Origin: Lactarius indigo
Taxonomy: Eukaryota; Basidiomycota; Agaricomycetes; Russulales; Russulaceae
Reading direction: 5' to 3'
Length of the DNA: 64,000 nt
Assembly (NCBI GenBank): GCA_025766275.1
Contig: JAFKAC010000005.1
Coordinates: forward strand, 2,528,275 to 2,592,274
Under the pieces are notes generated by a model, which was not told where the DNA came from, searched no databases, and saw nothing but the letters and a program-made list of their open reading frames with translations. A program made the translations under genes and the position numbers. Every line of letters begins with the position of its first letter. Positions within the stretch are counted from its first letter, which is position 1. This document shows, one piece after another, positions 37,190-52,985 of this stretch.

Positions 37190-39720
37190 ATGGACGACGC
37201 TTTGGTACTGAATCTTGCACTGGAAGAAGGACCTTCGAGGAGGTCGTCAGCGAGGAAAAGTGGTCGATGGACCGATAGGTGCGTTGGGTGTAATTTGGGA
37301 ACCAATAAGTCGTGCTTACCACATGTAGGCTAAAGTCAAAGAGGGTCGAAAAGCGCAAGGCGCGTACCCAAAATGCCTCGCGTGCAGATTCTCGTTCGAA
37401 CGTAGAGGAAGACAAGAGACCGCCGAAGCGGCCTCGGAAAGACTCGGGCGATCCACCAGTTACGTCCGTGGCTGCAGTACAAGGGCACCCTAAGCCTCGC
37501 CAGCCCACGCAGATCATATCCTCCCTATTCTCCTACAATCCAAAAGTCGAAAAGAGGCCAATAACGCCTGCACTGAAGGGCCCTAGCAAGCCAAGCAATG
37601 CCCCTCTTACCGACTCCTCAACATTTACCGGGCTCGGCCTGAATCCCCTCATCACGACGCACCTAACAGCCAAAATGGATATTTCAAAACCTACTTCGAT
37701 ACAGCGTGCATCGCTCTTAGCACTATTACCACGAGACGACTCCACCTCTCCACGAGATGCGTTCATCCAGTCCCAGACGGGCTCGGGAAAAACGCTTTCG
37801 TACCTCCTCCCGATTCTCCATGACCTCCTACCCTTGAGCACGAACTCATATATCGACCGCTCGATCGGCACTCTCGCGCTCGTCGTCGCTCCCACGCGTG
37901 AGCTCGCCAAGCAGATATCGGACGTCCTCGATGTGCTGTTGAAACTGCGGCTGCGTCCGCTAGACGCAGCGCCCGATGACGAGACGAATGATACGCGGCT
38001 CACTCGCTGGCTAGTCTCGGGGCTCCTGACGGGAGGGGCGACGCGCGGACACGAGAAGGCCCGCCTTCGCAAGGGCGTACCCATCTTGGTCGCGACGCCA
38101 GGCCGACTGCTCGACCACCTCCAAAATTCGTCCTCGTTTGACGTCAGCAAGTGTCGCTGGCTCGTGCTTGACGAAGCCGATCGGCTCATGGAGCTCGGCT
38201 TCGCAGACACGATCAAGGGTATCCTCGCGTGTCTGGATGGAAGCAGAAAGCTCGCGCTACAGGCTGTGAAAGAGGGCCGGAGCATGGAAGTTCGCGGGTG
38301 GGACTGGGACGTCAAGCGGCGCACGATCCTTTGCTCGGCTACGCTACGGGAGGACGTCCAAGTCTTGGCTGGAACAGCCCTACAGAACCCAATCATCGTC
38401 AAGGCGACTGAAGTAGATCTACCCAATCAAAATACCGAAACCGTCGAGGACGCCGCAGCACACGTCGCTGAACCAAAGTTCACGCCGCCATCGCAGCTGT
38501 CGCAGAAATACATCGTCGTCCCGCTTAAATTGCGTCTAGTCACGCTTGTCGCCCTGCTTCGGTCCATTCTTTCTCAGGCAGGTGGTCGACGGGGTTTCAA
38601 GATCATTGTCTTCTTCAGCTGCACCGACTCGGTGGACTTCCACTGGCGTTTACTCGGGGGTTGCGACTTGGAAAGCGACGGAGGCAGTATTGACTCGGAC
38701 GATGAGACGGTAGCACGGGCCGGGGGTGAGGACGGTCGTGTAGGAGCCCATTCCCCATTACTCCCAGAGACATCGATCTTCCGACTACATGGTTCTCTTC
38801 CTCTAGCTACCCGTATCTCGTCTCTGCGAACATTCTCCGCTACGCAGAAACCGCCCGAATCCAGCCCTCTAGCGTCGATTTTGCTCTGCACTAGCGTCGC
38901 CGCGCGTGGTCTTGACTTGCCGCGCGTGCGCGCCGTCGTGCAATACGACCTCCCAACTGAGGGCGGTGCTACGGAATATGTCCATCGGGTGGGCCGTACT
39001 GCGCGCGCGGGTCGTGGGGGCCAGGCGTGGGCGATCGTCGCACCGAGCGAGGCGCAATGGGCCGAATGGGTACAAACCCGCATGGACAGCGGGACCGCGG
39101 GCCACTTTGAAGCCGTGGCCGTGGAAGAGATCCTGCGGACGGGATTCGGGGGGCAGGGAAAGGAGTACGAAGACCGCGCGACTGAGGTCCAACTCGCGTT
39201 CGAGCGGTGGTGCCTACAGCGGAAAGAGGTGCGTTGACGTGACACCCACCATCCCCCTTTTTTTCAGCGTACTGACCCCACCGGGCGCCACTATAATAAG
39301 AACGCGGAAATGGCACGCAAGGCCTTCGCATCGCATCTCAGGGCATATGCGACGCACCCTTCGGACGAGAAACACATTTTCCACATCAGGCATCTGCATC
39401 TCGGACACCTCGCCAAGTCGTTCGCGCTGCGCGAGGCCCCGAGTACTGTGAGTGCGCACGGAAAGGGGCGCGGTGCAGTAGGCACGAAGAGACGCGCCTC
39501 TGGTCGGCGGCAGAGAGTGCGTGCGGATGGGAGAGGCGACGACGACGACGACGACGACGACCCAGAAGCGGAGCGCCGGATGCGTGCTGCTGTGCGCAGT
39601 CAGGGTCGTCTTGTCAAGAAGGGCGGGGCGATGGCGAGCTCGGGTTTGTCCGAGTTCCAAGTCGCGACGGGAGAGGTGCTTGAGAGATTGGTCAACAAGG
39701 CGCAGATTCGCAGGGTATGA
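37190..39720 (+). CDS. DBP7: ATP-dependent RNA helicase DBP7 (DEAD-box)
   Basis: Nucleolar DEAD-box helicase needed for early 60S ribosomal subunit assembly (DBP7/DDX31 group). Three exons: 37190-37278, 37329-39228 and 39301-39720; product about 802 aa. The ATG at 37190 gives [18 protein letters not shown], matching how these proteins begin, and the first join restores TDR-LKSKR. Motifs in order: [80 protein letters not shown]. The last exon carries the DUF4217-type segment ([20 protein letters not shown]), which is a DBP7 feature. A run of eight Asp codons (GAC repeats) lies at about 39,538-39,561. Confidence 0.95.
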
Positions 39721-41275
39721 ACGTGTGTGTGTGTGCACAAGTGAATGATGACTCTATTCATGGACCTCGCTCATCTTTCTCTTGACACTCTTCAACCCAC
39801 TTCTTGGTCAACACGGATTTCAATTAATACTTGTCGAAAATCCCCACCTTTCTGAACTTCTAAAGTAAGGGGGACCCGCCATGCCCGAGCTGCCATGTGG
39901 TTTCGTCCCGGAGATCTCCGCCGCAAGCGCCCTAACATTGCAGCGCGGCTCCACCAACTGTCAAGCATGTCAAGATTCAACTTACGCTGATCATACAGTA
40001 CCGCGAAGCCAGTCAATCGACTACTGTATCTCAAGCTCCATCTACTACTATGAGCGTCCGCCTTTTCTTGGGGATCCCCTTTAAGTTAGTGCTCTGGATC
40101 GCGCGCTCACGCGCCTGGATGCTCTTTCAAACGATTTCCTCAGGCTCTCTCAGAGGAAAGACCTTGCCTGTCAATCGAAATGGCAACATCCACACTGCTC
40201 ACGTGGAAAAAGTGTAGCTATTTTTAGAAAAAAAGGCACGGGGTCGTGTTTAATTGACAACTGCAAGTCAGCTGGGGGACGCGTAGTGCGCCTGTTGCGC
40301 ATATCGGTCTCAGGCTAGGTGGCGTTTCCACAAGGTCAAGAATAGACAAAGCCCAAGTATAATTTGCTTTTCATGCCACTTACTGCTATATAAAGGATTC
40401 TCCAGAGAATTTGCTACTTGAGTAATCCTACTAGAGAGCTCGGATCGATGGACTTTTTCTAGGTCCGCTGCCTTGTTTTTCGCGGCGCTCCTTTTGTAGT
40501 TTCTATCAAGTTCTTCTGCGAAGTTTCTGCGCTTTATGAAGTCTTACACGCTGCCCTGCAGGCGCTTCCGGAGATACAAAAGCTACGCTCTTTGTCATGT
40601 CGACGATAGCTTTGACATTTATTGTGATCTACACCGGAACGATAAGTTTGAAAGTCGGGGATCAATACCTGGTCAGGGAACGCCGCCACTTGAAGGTGTT
40701 TTTGGGCCTTGGACCGCAACAACGTTTACACTAACGGGAAATCTTCCAGCTCCTCAGGACGTGTGGCCCACGGGGTCCCATTTAGTTATGTTATGTACCA
40801 GTTTCTCACAGCCGGGAGTAACGGTTCGGATCTCACCGGCCAGAAAAGTAGTCACTGGAATATTTGGCAAGCTAATGCAGTAAGTACAACGACCGACGAA
40901 ACCGCAAATATTCTTCAAAACTCCGACCCCTTACACAAATCTATCATCTCGACCCCACTGAGACAGAACGGACTCGATGAGGGCACAATCGTACAAAACT
41001 ACGAAAGGGAGAAGCCGCTTCACCTTCGCTTCGCTGCGCCGGTGGCAATTTCATGTACCAAGGACCTTCACACAATCTACGCCAACAAAGCCGGTGAAAT
41101 CCTCTGTCGGAAAAAGTCGATCAGAAAACACGACGCGCGTTAATCACCTGCAGTCTCCTCACCTATCAGTTCCTCCTCGCCACAGCAGAGGCAATAAGGG
41201 GCATAGCTAATGTAAACGGCGTCAGGCAGATTCATTTCGGCCAGAGAGAGAGAGAGCACTCTGCGGGGGGACGTC
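39721..41275. other. Intergenic with a TATA-like site and weak ORFs
   Basis: CTATATAAAGG near 40,386 is a good TATA candidate. Downstream are two overlapping plus-strand ORFs, 40,536-40,883 (115 codons, containing a Pro/Thr-rich segment) and 40,709-41,143 (144 codons). Neither shows a domain, and I cannot join them by splicing with confidence. They may represent an unrecognised or decayed short gene. A GA-repeat lies near 41,245. Confidence 0.3.
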
Positions 41276-41580
41276 TTACCATTCAAGCCTGTTATTCGGG
41301 ATAGCAATCAGCTGCGGTCGTCACTGCATGATCTGGGAGAAAATGCTTACCCTGGAGGAAAAGGCGCAGTGCACGAAAACCCTGGAGCGAGCGGCTCGCA
41401 GAAGAACCCTACGAGGAGGCTCGGGTCGTTGGGCGGCGGGAGGCCATTCGATTCGAGCGTTGGGGTCGCAGTGGTACCTGGTTCGACGGTATGACACGCC
41501 AGGATCTTGCCTTGGTCCGCTGGCTGTGCACTCGCGTAGAGCGCACCAAGAAGAAAGATAGCAGTGGGGAGTAGACGCAT
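41276..41580 (-). CDS. Small secreted three-cysteine protein, member 1
   Basis: Two exons: 41580-41351 (230 coding bases, ending in phase 2) and 41288-41276, which adds only four residues before TAA. Product 80 aa. Signal peptide MRLLPTAIFLLGALYASA; mature protein with three cysteines in the contexts LACHT, GFFCEP and FSCTA. Family not recognised. The gene at 43,044 has the same exon-1 length, intron phase and cysteine layout, so the two look like local paralogues. Possible roles (effector, surface protein) are speculative. Confidence 0.68.
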
Positions 41581-42810
41581 GGTGTGTTCTGCCTCTTTGC
41601 AGGACCTGCGCAAACGGACTGTTATATACGCTTCCTGGGAGAAGCAGCTCTAGATCAGCGATAGGAAGTCATACAGCCGTCCAACGTCGCGTATGTCAAA
41701 TGGAAGTCGTTCCTCCCGTAAAGTCCGCATCAGAAGAGTATCAGAAACAAGTCAAAGCGTGTGCGATGAGCGACCGCGGCGGCCGGCACAGGCGTCAACT
41801 AACTTTCGTTTGATCCTGAATTGGTGCTTTGGTACCTGTCACGAAAGGGAAATACCAGGCGAGTTTGAGCATGCATAAAGTACTTGTATTGTGATTCAGG
41901 AGCACAGTAATGAGTTGTGCGCCAGCTTGAGGTCGACTTGTTCCTTTTCGACTGGTTTGCTGACATAAGACATTGTGCGGGATTATGTAATCATGTAGGA
42001 ACAGAGCCGATTTGGCTTCGGCGGAGGGGATGCTTCCGAATGACTTGAATATTATGATGATACACGCACGAGGATTAGACGCACTTGTGGGCCAGGATGT
42101 GCTTTGCCATCCGGGAGCGAACAAAGAAGAATTACTGCCCGGCTTTAGGCATCATGCATAGGGTTGTTGGGATTACCCCGAGACCGGCCTTTGACCTTTA
42201 CCACCTTGAGGGGGCCCTCACCCCGGACCGTAAAAGAAAGATCAATACATCGCTCCAGATGGAGAACGCAGCGTTTAAACTGATCATATGACCAGCTAAA
42301 TCAAAATCGATTGAATAAGAGTGATCCCGGGTCAACTCCGCCGCGAGCAGATGATCAAAGACAACACGTCGGGAAACATTTGCTGTGACGGAGAGCGTGC
42401 GTATCTTGTGCATCTGCGTGTGATCAGGCGACCCTCCACGAGGCCCCTCTGCCTCACAGCTTATCTGTTTCGATAGGAAATTGTTTGGGGGAATTGAGGT
42501 ATTTCTTTTTCATGCTCGGTTGGAACTCTCGTCAAGAGAAAACTCGTTTACAGCCTACTCCTACAGGCCCAGGGATATGCCCTGCAACGATGTCGATTCG
42601 GTCAACGCGTGAGGTGCGTGGGGAAGTGCAGCTCACCCGTAATAACTTCCTCGCAGCACACGCAATATTTTCTCTTACTAGAAGTGAGTTAACAGAGTGA
42701 GTCCATGCGATAAAAGTTGCGAGTCGTGCGACGTACCACCTAAATAGAAATGGAGAGGGGAAGGGAGGGCATATCGACTGAGCAGGCAGCTCTCAGAATG
42801 CACCGACGAC
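41581..42810. other. Intergenic between the two small secreted protein genes
   Basis: No independent gene seen. The second exon of the 43,044 gene may begin at 42,739 (after a TTTAG acceptor), but no early stop codon follows, so its end is open. Confidence 0.4.
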
Positions 42811-42814
42811 TCAC

Positions 42815-43044
42815 CTTGCATTCGCTGGGATAGCGTCGCACCGCATATTCGGTATTTGGGTGCAATCTACCGCGATGAATGTTCCCGGGGTGTAGTTCGG
42901 GGTAAGCCCGACGAGTTTGTTGAACGTCTCGGACCAGGGAGACGTGAAGGCTTTTGTCGTGCACTGCAGCACATCGTGGTCGATCACCCTGGACGACGCG
43001 AGCGTGGCAAAGGAGGCAAGGAGGATCACGACGAAGCGCAGCAT
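42815..43044 (-). CDS. Small secreted three-cysteine protein, member 2 (exon 1)
   Basis: The start at 43044 opens a signal peptide (MLRFVVILLASFATLASS) followed by a mature part with cysteines in LQCTT, AVDCTQ and MRCDA. The exon has 230 coding bases to a GTGAGT donor at 42,814, exactly as in member 1, and the intron is again phase 2. The likely acceptor at 42,740 continues with Arg-Trp-Tyr-Val, comparable with Leu-Glu-Trp-stop in member 1. Here the stop is missing and the frame stays open for about 60 codons, so the C-terminus is unresolved or has been lost. Confidence 0.62.
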
Positions 43045-43549
43045 GTTGAGGGCGGGCGGGCAGAAGAAAAGGAAGGGGCAAGCCGGGCCCGTGATCCTCT
43101 TCACATATAAGTGGGGAGAGACCGTAAGCACCGAAGCGAACAACACCGAACAATTTGCACTCCATTCCTCGCTCGCGAGAAGGCACGGGACCCAAAACAT
43201 TTCTCACTAGCACTGAGAGATCGAGACTCGGAAATCGGGCCGAGACAAAAAAGCGCGCGCCGCGCGACGGTATGCCCGTGGTGGAGTAGCTCTCGGTTTA
43301 TGTCTTTGGGGGGGGGAGAGAGGAATTCCGCATCATTAGCGCTGACGGCCGCTCGCAAGCCCATAATGTTGGGAAATGCACGCATGACAGCGAGCGATCT
43401 ATCTCCGCTTGCTACATACGGAAATTTTCTCCGAATCGAACAAACTGCGCCCGCGCACGGTCGTTGGCGGAGATCGGTTCGTCTCCGACTTGGTGAGTGC
43501 GCTGCCCCCCCCATCCCCAAATCGTGGGAGGCACGGCGAACCGTGGGGC

Positions 43550-46661
<3,112 letters not shown>

Positions 46662-46870
46662 AACGGGAAGGTCTGGCACCAAACCGATGATGTTTTCAAT
46701 TGTGAACCGTGTGAGAGTATGACATAAGCATCCCCAGTCTTTCGGTTGCCGCGGTGTCATGCTGGCAGGTGCTGACTTGCCACTGGCATTGGCTCGACTC
46801 AGTATTCGTCTGCGCAAGCTGCAGGCCCTCACTCTCTTTACAACCAAAGCACCATCTCCTGGAACTCCCA
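46662..46870. promoter_or_regulatory. Compact bidirectional promoter between AFG2 and the MARVEL-like gene
   Basis: The two divergent start codons are only about 210 bases apart (110 if the upstream AFG2 ATG at 46760 is used), so the genes must share a promoter region. No clear TATA box was seen. Confidence 0.55.
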
Positions 46871-48323
46871 ATGGCCCTCTCCTTCTTTCTCTACCTATTC
46901 CGCTATTTCCTCTTCGGTCTGTCTTCTCACCATCCGTATCCTCCTTGTACTCCTCCCCGTACTAATTTTCCCAAAGCTATCACCGTCATCTCCGATGCAA
47001 TCATCTGCAGTGCAGCTGCTTGGAACCTACCCATCGCCAAGAATGCCAATCTTCACAGTGAGCTCGCTCATCCGCCCAAAACAGCACCTTACTCACCAAT
47101 CGACATTCCTAGCCCAACAACAGGTGGATATCTACATGATCTTTCTCGGCGCTCTCAGTTTGCTGCTCGTCATCCCTATGTGAGTCGTTTGACTTATTTA
47201 CCTATCGCGTGACTTACTGGTCCAGGGTTTTCATCGACATCTTCTCTCACCGAGCTATCACCGGCCGTGTCTGGGTAGAGTGTCTTTGGATTGACTTTCT
47301 ATGGCTCTTACATCTAAGTGCGTGTTACCTCCATTCCTCGTCACGACACCCACTCAAGTCTGTTCTACGTTTTAGTCGGTGTCATCTTTGTGACCGCCTT
47401 TCTTCCGCATGACATGTGCACACCGCAAGGTAAGGCAATCGGTGATTCTTGAAAGGATGGTCTGATGACCTAGACTTTTACAGCTAAATTCATCGACGGC
47501 GACTCCTGTACCTCTGCGAAGCTCATACTAGCCTTCTCCTGGATATGTACCATCAACTGTGAGGACTGTTACCTGCTGACTCGCGGTTGCAACTCCTAAT
47601 ATACCACTTTCAGTGTTCACCTACCTTGTCGCCCTTGTGGTTTCCGCTGTGCTCCATTATAAACAGGACTATACCGTCTGGAGCTCGCATGTACGATCCT
47701 ATCCATGGTATTCCCACTCTCTCGCCCATAAGCTCGGGAATCGCCCGAGCTCTCAACCCCCTCGCCACCAACATCAGGCACCAATCTCTGCTCCCCAACC
47801 CCGACGGCCTATCCAACTCCCCGCGCGGGCGGTGCTTTCCTTCGTACACAAGGTCGAACAAATGCACGTTCCCGATCAGGACCCCGGAGACCCCGCCCCC
47901 GACCGCCGCGTGTCGCAACCGGCGATGCAACAGACCACAGCACCACCCGCGCGCCTGACGGTGCTCTACCCACTGCACATCCAAGCCGTGTGGGGTGCCT
48001 CCGCTACCAGCCCGACCTCGGGAGGGGGTGGAAACAGCGCGGCCCTTCCCCCTGTCTCCGCGAACTCCCAGATGCCTCTTCGGTCTGCACCCCTTCCCTC
48101 CGCCCCACTGCCGCCCGACGGTGGCCCGCCACCACTGTGGAACTGGCCGCGCCCGGACATCATGACGCTACCACCTCCGGCACGGAAGAAGGCGATCGCG
48201 CTCCCTTCTGCACCCGAGCCTACGTCGCCCATCGACCCTCCACGTCCAGCGGCTCAGCGCCGAGGGCGTGGCTCTGCAAGGGGTCCACGTCCACCGGCCT
48301 CGACGCCAGCATCCCCGGTCTGA
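46871..48323 (+). CDS. Four-transmembrane MARVEL-like membrane protein
   Basis: Predicted integral membrane protein with four hydrophobic helices: YFLF-AITVISDAIICSAAAW, MIFLGALSLLLVIPM, VECLWIDFLWLLHL plus following residues, and FTYLVALVVSAVL. Their layout matches basidiomycete MARVEL-like proteins (conserved AAWNL and FECLW-like segments). Start at 46871; the first intron (about 46,917-46,979, with a GTACTAAT branch site) joins the first helix in phase 1. Further introns are near 47,060-47,115, 47,180-47,225, 47,320-47,375, 47,430-47,485 and 47,560-47,612. A long C-terminal tail (from about 47.7 kb to the stop at 48323), rich in Pro, Ala and Arg, is probably disordered and cytosolic. Function unknown. 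Confidence 0.78.
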
Positions 48324-50480
48324 CCCGCGAGTTCACTCCGAGTTCACCGAACGCACCGCGCCACACTGAACCGCCCACTTCAGTCAGTGGCGTGGGAAGG
48401 GTTGTCAACCATGTTGCGTTCTATTGTGGTTACTGTATGTGTGGATATTCAGAAAAAAAAGGCACCTGTACTCCCTACTCTTGGACGGGCGCTGTGCGCT
48501 CGCCGTCCGCTCCTTGAATTCCCTTGTTGTAGGGGGTACAGTGCTTTCTCTAGTTCATTAGGGTTCATTAGGTGGTTATCGTCGTAGTTACTGTTGTTGT
48601 ACTTGTATTCTCAAACACTGGGACCACTTGGGTCATGCCACGAGATATGATGCATGGTGGGTTTGGTCACTAAGGTATAAGATGAAACAACTGCACTGGT
48701 CGTTGAACGTTGATCATCTGCCCATGGTGGAGTTGATCCAGGATAGGTTCTGTGAATGAGGTGAAGGAATTTCCCAAAAAAAAAAAATCATCTCGTGTCA
48801 TGGGATTGCCTCAAACATTGAAGTGACGTTGATCCGTTGATCTTGGGAGGAAAATAATAGGATCGGCTTTTTGCGAGAATATTCCCTCAATTGTAGCATT
48901 AGCACCGCCGCAACCGTGACACAGCCTAAGCCACCGTGTAGTAGTATGGGTCTACATAGAGGACTTCTCGCTCTCCCACGCGGAGCCCCTCGTATGGAGG
49001 GCTCTCTTGTGGCGCTGCTTGGTCTTCCTTCGTGCGTGCTTTGGGAGTCCTCTTCCCGGCGGTGCACAGTTGGCCACAAATGGTACCAAAGATCCAACAA
49101 TGGCCCAAAGTCGAAGCTGAGGCAGGCGGAAAGAAAGTCGGTATCAGAGTACTGTATCTCCTCGTCTTCGGGTCGACGTAATCGTTTGTGGTGGCGGTGG
49201 AAAACAGATACTAGTAGTTGAGACTTCTGGAACTTCATTCGGGCGCTGACTCGTCAAGTAGGGAAAAAAAAAAAAGTGTTCCTCAGAATGGCACGTCGGG
49301 TGGGGGCAGACCGGTTTTAGGTCAGAACTGTACCGTGACGCTGTGCGGCTTTCCTATAGAATTCTTTTTTTGTTTTTGAACAAACTGTAGAATCCTTAGT
49401 AGAATCTAAAGTTGTTGGCGAGGTTACGTAAGGGAGCACCAGAGAGGAAAGACGGTCACGTGCTTATGCCAGTGACCAAGGCACGCCAGATGCGATGCTA
49501 GGCGGGATGAACAAATTGTGAGAGAAGTTGATTCGCTCTTGAGCTTGAGCACGTGGGGGATTTACGAGTCAAGGTTCTACTTAGACCCATTTCGGGCTTG
49601 TTTTATAGACACAAGTGGTAAGTACACTAATCTTGACACGAATATCAGACGCAAGATCAGAGGCATTTTCAAAAACAAGTCGAAACGCTTTGTAAGAACC
49701 TCGGGCAGTCGTATAGTAAGTTGGGCACCATACCGAAATGAATGCAAGTCGCGCTTTCGTTTTATTATTAGAGGCAGCAAATCGTCCTTGGTCCTTCAGA
49801 CGAAAACGGAAACGCGCAAGGATATTCGGGAGAATAAAATCACAACAGACATACCAAGAGACATACACGCACATCATATACATTTCCCTTGAGGGACACC
49901 CAAAAATTATCCGGGCAAGTACGAGACAAGCCCGAGACCGAGCGTTTTACGTGGATACTGATGCCGCTCGGACCTCCGGCAGAACGAATCCGCCAGTTGT
50001 TTCCTCGGGGGCAATGTCTATGGGAAGTTTTTAGTTCGTAAAGCCACATTGGTTGTTTTTAGGGCTCTAAAAAGTCTGCTCAGGCCTCAAAGTCACGGAA
50101 ACCTTTACGTAGAAGATCTAGATGAGCAACCCAAAAAAAAAATATCTGGATGAGCTCGGTCAATTAAAGACGACTCAGACTGGGACCTGTGTGCACTGGG
50201 AACACAGAGGCTCTGTCATAATGCAAGGGTAACCGGCATTCGGGTTGCACAAGACTCAAGGAAGCGGGCTTGAGTTTGCTCTCGTCTTCAAGTTCGTAAT
50301 CGTGACAGTACATAATACAAATATTCAGAGACGATGCGCAAAATCTCCCTGACCCGTGGTTTTTGTTGACGTGTCTAGGACACACTTCCTATGTGAGAGA
50401 TGCAGAAAGGAGAGAAACGGGAGAGAGAGAAACGGGAAGAAAAATGGGGCACCTTCAAGTTGGGGGGCACACGCACTCAC
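48324..50480. other. Gene-poor stretch with A/T homopolymers
   Basis: Overlapping short ORFs at 48.8-49.2 kb and 49.5-50.0 kb have no recognisable content. A-runs occur at about 48,777-48,787, 49,264-49,275 and 50,131-50,141. Confidence 0.45.
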
Positions 50481-50499
50481 TCACAGGGGTTTGAGAATT

Positions 50500-52250
50500 T
50501 GTGTCGATGCCGCCACATCACTTCCGTATGCCCTCTCCATGCTGTACAGTGCCAAGTACAGTGAAATGGGGTCACTGGATGCAAGTTCCGGGTATTTGCA
50601 TTTGCACCGTGCTCAAGAATTAGCATGGCTATCTCCAAATGACCTCGACCAGCAACCCACTATGTCCATATTTGTCTCGTGCCCCAGTATTTGCACGGTA
50701 AGTAAACGCGTCATTTGCAGATACCCTCCCTGCACTGCCAAGTAGAGCGGGGATCTACTGTTTGGTATTCGGTGTATTCGGGTCGGCACCATGTTCGGGA
50801 AGTAGCGCGCGGCTATTTGCAGATGCTATCCTCACTCACCGCGAGATGCAATGGGGTCTGGCCATAGTTGTTGTTCCGAAATTGAACACATTGAACACCA
50901 GCTCTGTGCCCAAGTAGAAAGCGCACCAGGCCCATGTGCCCTCCCCATACCGCACAGTACATTGGGACCAGTTGCGTGATCTGTGAATTTGTGTTGGCGC
51001 CGTGTTCGAGAAGTAGCGCGCGCGGCTTTCTCCGAATGACGTGCCGCAATGTAACGGAACCTCCCCATCCTTGTTGTATGGACAAGCTCCGGCCTACACT
51101 CGAAACTAGTACACCGGCCCACCCTATATTCTAACCATTCCACGCCCACGTCAACGTTGACACTACCCCATGGCGAACCAACGTCCACGCCTTGCACGTT
51201 CCGGAACACTTTAGATTACCTTGCAATACTTCCATATACGACGACTACTCATGTATATAAGGCCTCGAGAATCGCACGAAAAACAACAAGCCCTCTTCTC
51301 TCTTATCTCTTTGTTTGCCTGCTTGGGCGATCCGAGACGTCTAAACTATCATTCCAAGTCTCCTGCCGCGTGTGTCAAGTCGCGTCGACCCTCTTAGCCT
51401 CTTTTTTTTTGGGATGCAAAACCCTCTTAGCCTCGCCTTTATCTGTTCCGTACGTATTCTGTCTGCATTTTCTAGGGACGACTCTCAATCATCTCGTAGC
51501 GACTATCTACATTGTTCCCGGCTTAGATATTCGCACCGTTCCGGAACAACAAGCGCGTCATCTCCGTGTTCCCTCCCCTTGCTGCACAGTGCGGTGGGTT
51601 CACTTGCTGTGTGTTCGGGGTATTTGCGTCGGCACTATGCTCGAGAAGCAGCACGAACTTCTTCGAATGGCCATCCCTCGCTACGACAAACAACGCGGTC
51701 TTCCCATTATTACCTCTGGCCTTAACATCCGCATGTGCTGAAACAACAAACGGTCTCTTTCTTAATGCAGCGGAGTCGCTGTTTTGTATTCGGTACATTT
51801 GGGCTGGCGACATATCCGAGATGCACCCTAGCTATCTCCGGATGATCTTGCATTGCCGCGAGATACAACAGAATGTCCCGGTCCTTGTTCCAGAGCTCCG
51901 GCGTTATCCCGAAGCAGAAAGCGCATTAGGTCCAGATACCCTCCCCGCGCTCCGCGATGCAACGGGGTCGCCTGCCATGTGGTCGGTCGGAGCATTTGCT
52001 TCGATACTATGTTCTAGATGCACCACTACTATCTCCGAATGACCTTGCCATACAGCAAGGTGCAACGCGGTCCGGTCATCCTCGCTCTGGCTCAACATCT
52101 GCGCCTTGCCGAAGTAGCAAGCGCACCGGTTCTATATGTCCTCCCTATGCCACGCGGTGCAACAGGGTCACATGTTGCATGGTATATGTATTTGCCCTGG
52201 CGCCATGTTCGAAAAAACTTTGTCTGTTGTGCCGAGTCTCCGACAGGGCC
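50500..52250 (-). pseudogene. Decayed ankyrin-repeat gene
   Basis: Read on the minus strand, this stretch contains scattered ankyrin repeats in shifting frames: DRTALHLAVWQGHSEIV near 52.06 kb, NGKTALFVVARDGHSKKFV near 51.68 kb, FVLLLEHSADANTPNTQQV after it, TPLHLAVSEDSIC near 50.84 kb, and HLEIAMLILEHGANANTRN near 50.62 kb. Stops and frameshifts separate them, and no NACHT or N-terminal domain was found upstream. It is probably the remains of a large ankyrin protein such as an NLR; this parent is an inference. The repeats are much more diverged than those of the intact NLR at 6-10 kb. Confidence 0.75.
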
Positions 52251-52674
52251 AGACATGTCCAGAGGTGTACATATATCAAGCTCAATGTCAATTTTACCAA
52301 CCACGTGCGATTTTGACTTGTCGCAAAAATCCCGCAGCGCCCGCCTTATAACTGATTCATTCAGCCATTACAACCCCTTCCCTGAATTTTAAATTTCGAC
52401 ACCTTACATACCACGGTGCAGTGGGACGTGATACGATGCGATACACAATATGATTTTTTACCGACGCTCAATCCCGGCCTAGGCCATTTGGTGTGGAGCA
52501 TGGGCTTGAGTATGAGCCACCGATTATTGTTTTTCCTTTCATTATTTGTTCCTTAATTTCGTTTTGCATTCCAGTTGTCAATTGGGTTTGTACATGTTTT
52601 CCTCAGGGTTTGCAAGAAGGCTCTGAGATGGGGGAAGCATAGTCTGAAGCCTTACCACGAGGCACAGCAGGCAC

Positions 52675-52985
52675 CGATACCAGAAGCATCTCACTCTCTT
52701 TTTTTGAACCATACCAGAAGTATCTCGTCCGAGTCGGTAGCGAATAGCATCGGGGGAGTATGGTGCGATGATCAGGGGGACACTATATGTTCTCGGAGCA
52801 GAAATAGTACGCCACCGACCAAGGCACTGAGCACCAGAAGTATCTCATCGGAGTCGGTATTCGCGTGGAAGCAAGGAGGGAAGTGCAGCGTTGGTGTGAG
52901 CGACGGTATTCTGGAGTATGTTGCGGCGTATACCAGCGTTCTCGGAGCAGAAGTACAGTACACTCGATCGCCAACCACAGCGCGC
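52675..52985 (+). repeat. Imperfect tandem repeats
   Basis: ACCAGAAGYATCTC occurs three times (about 52,678, 52,713 and 52,833) and GTTCTCGGAGCAGAA twice (about 52,789 and 52,941), with related sequence between. This is a diverged tandem duplication of a unit of about 120-150 bases with an internal insertion of about 32 bases. Function unknown. Confidence 0.7.

Noticed and set aside
37533..38426. 297-codon minus-strand ORF inside DBP7
   Set aside because: Antisense to conserved helicase motifs, GC-rich third positions explain the open frame.
38574..39738. Several Arg/Pro-rich ORFs overlapping the 3' half of DBP7
   Set aside because: Shadow frames of the GC-rich helicase C-terminus.
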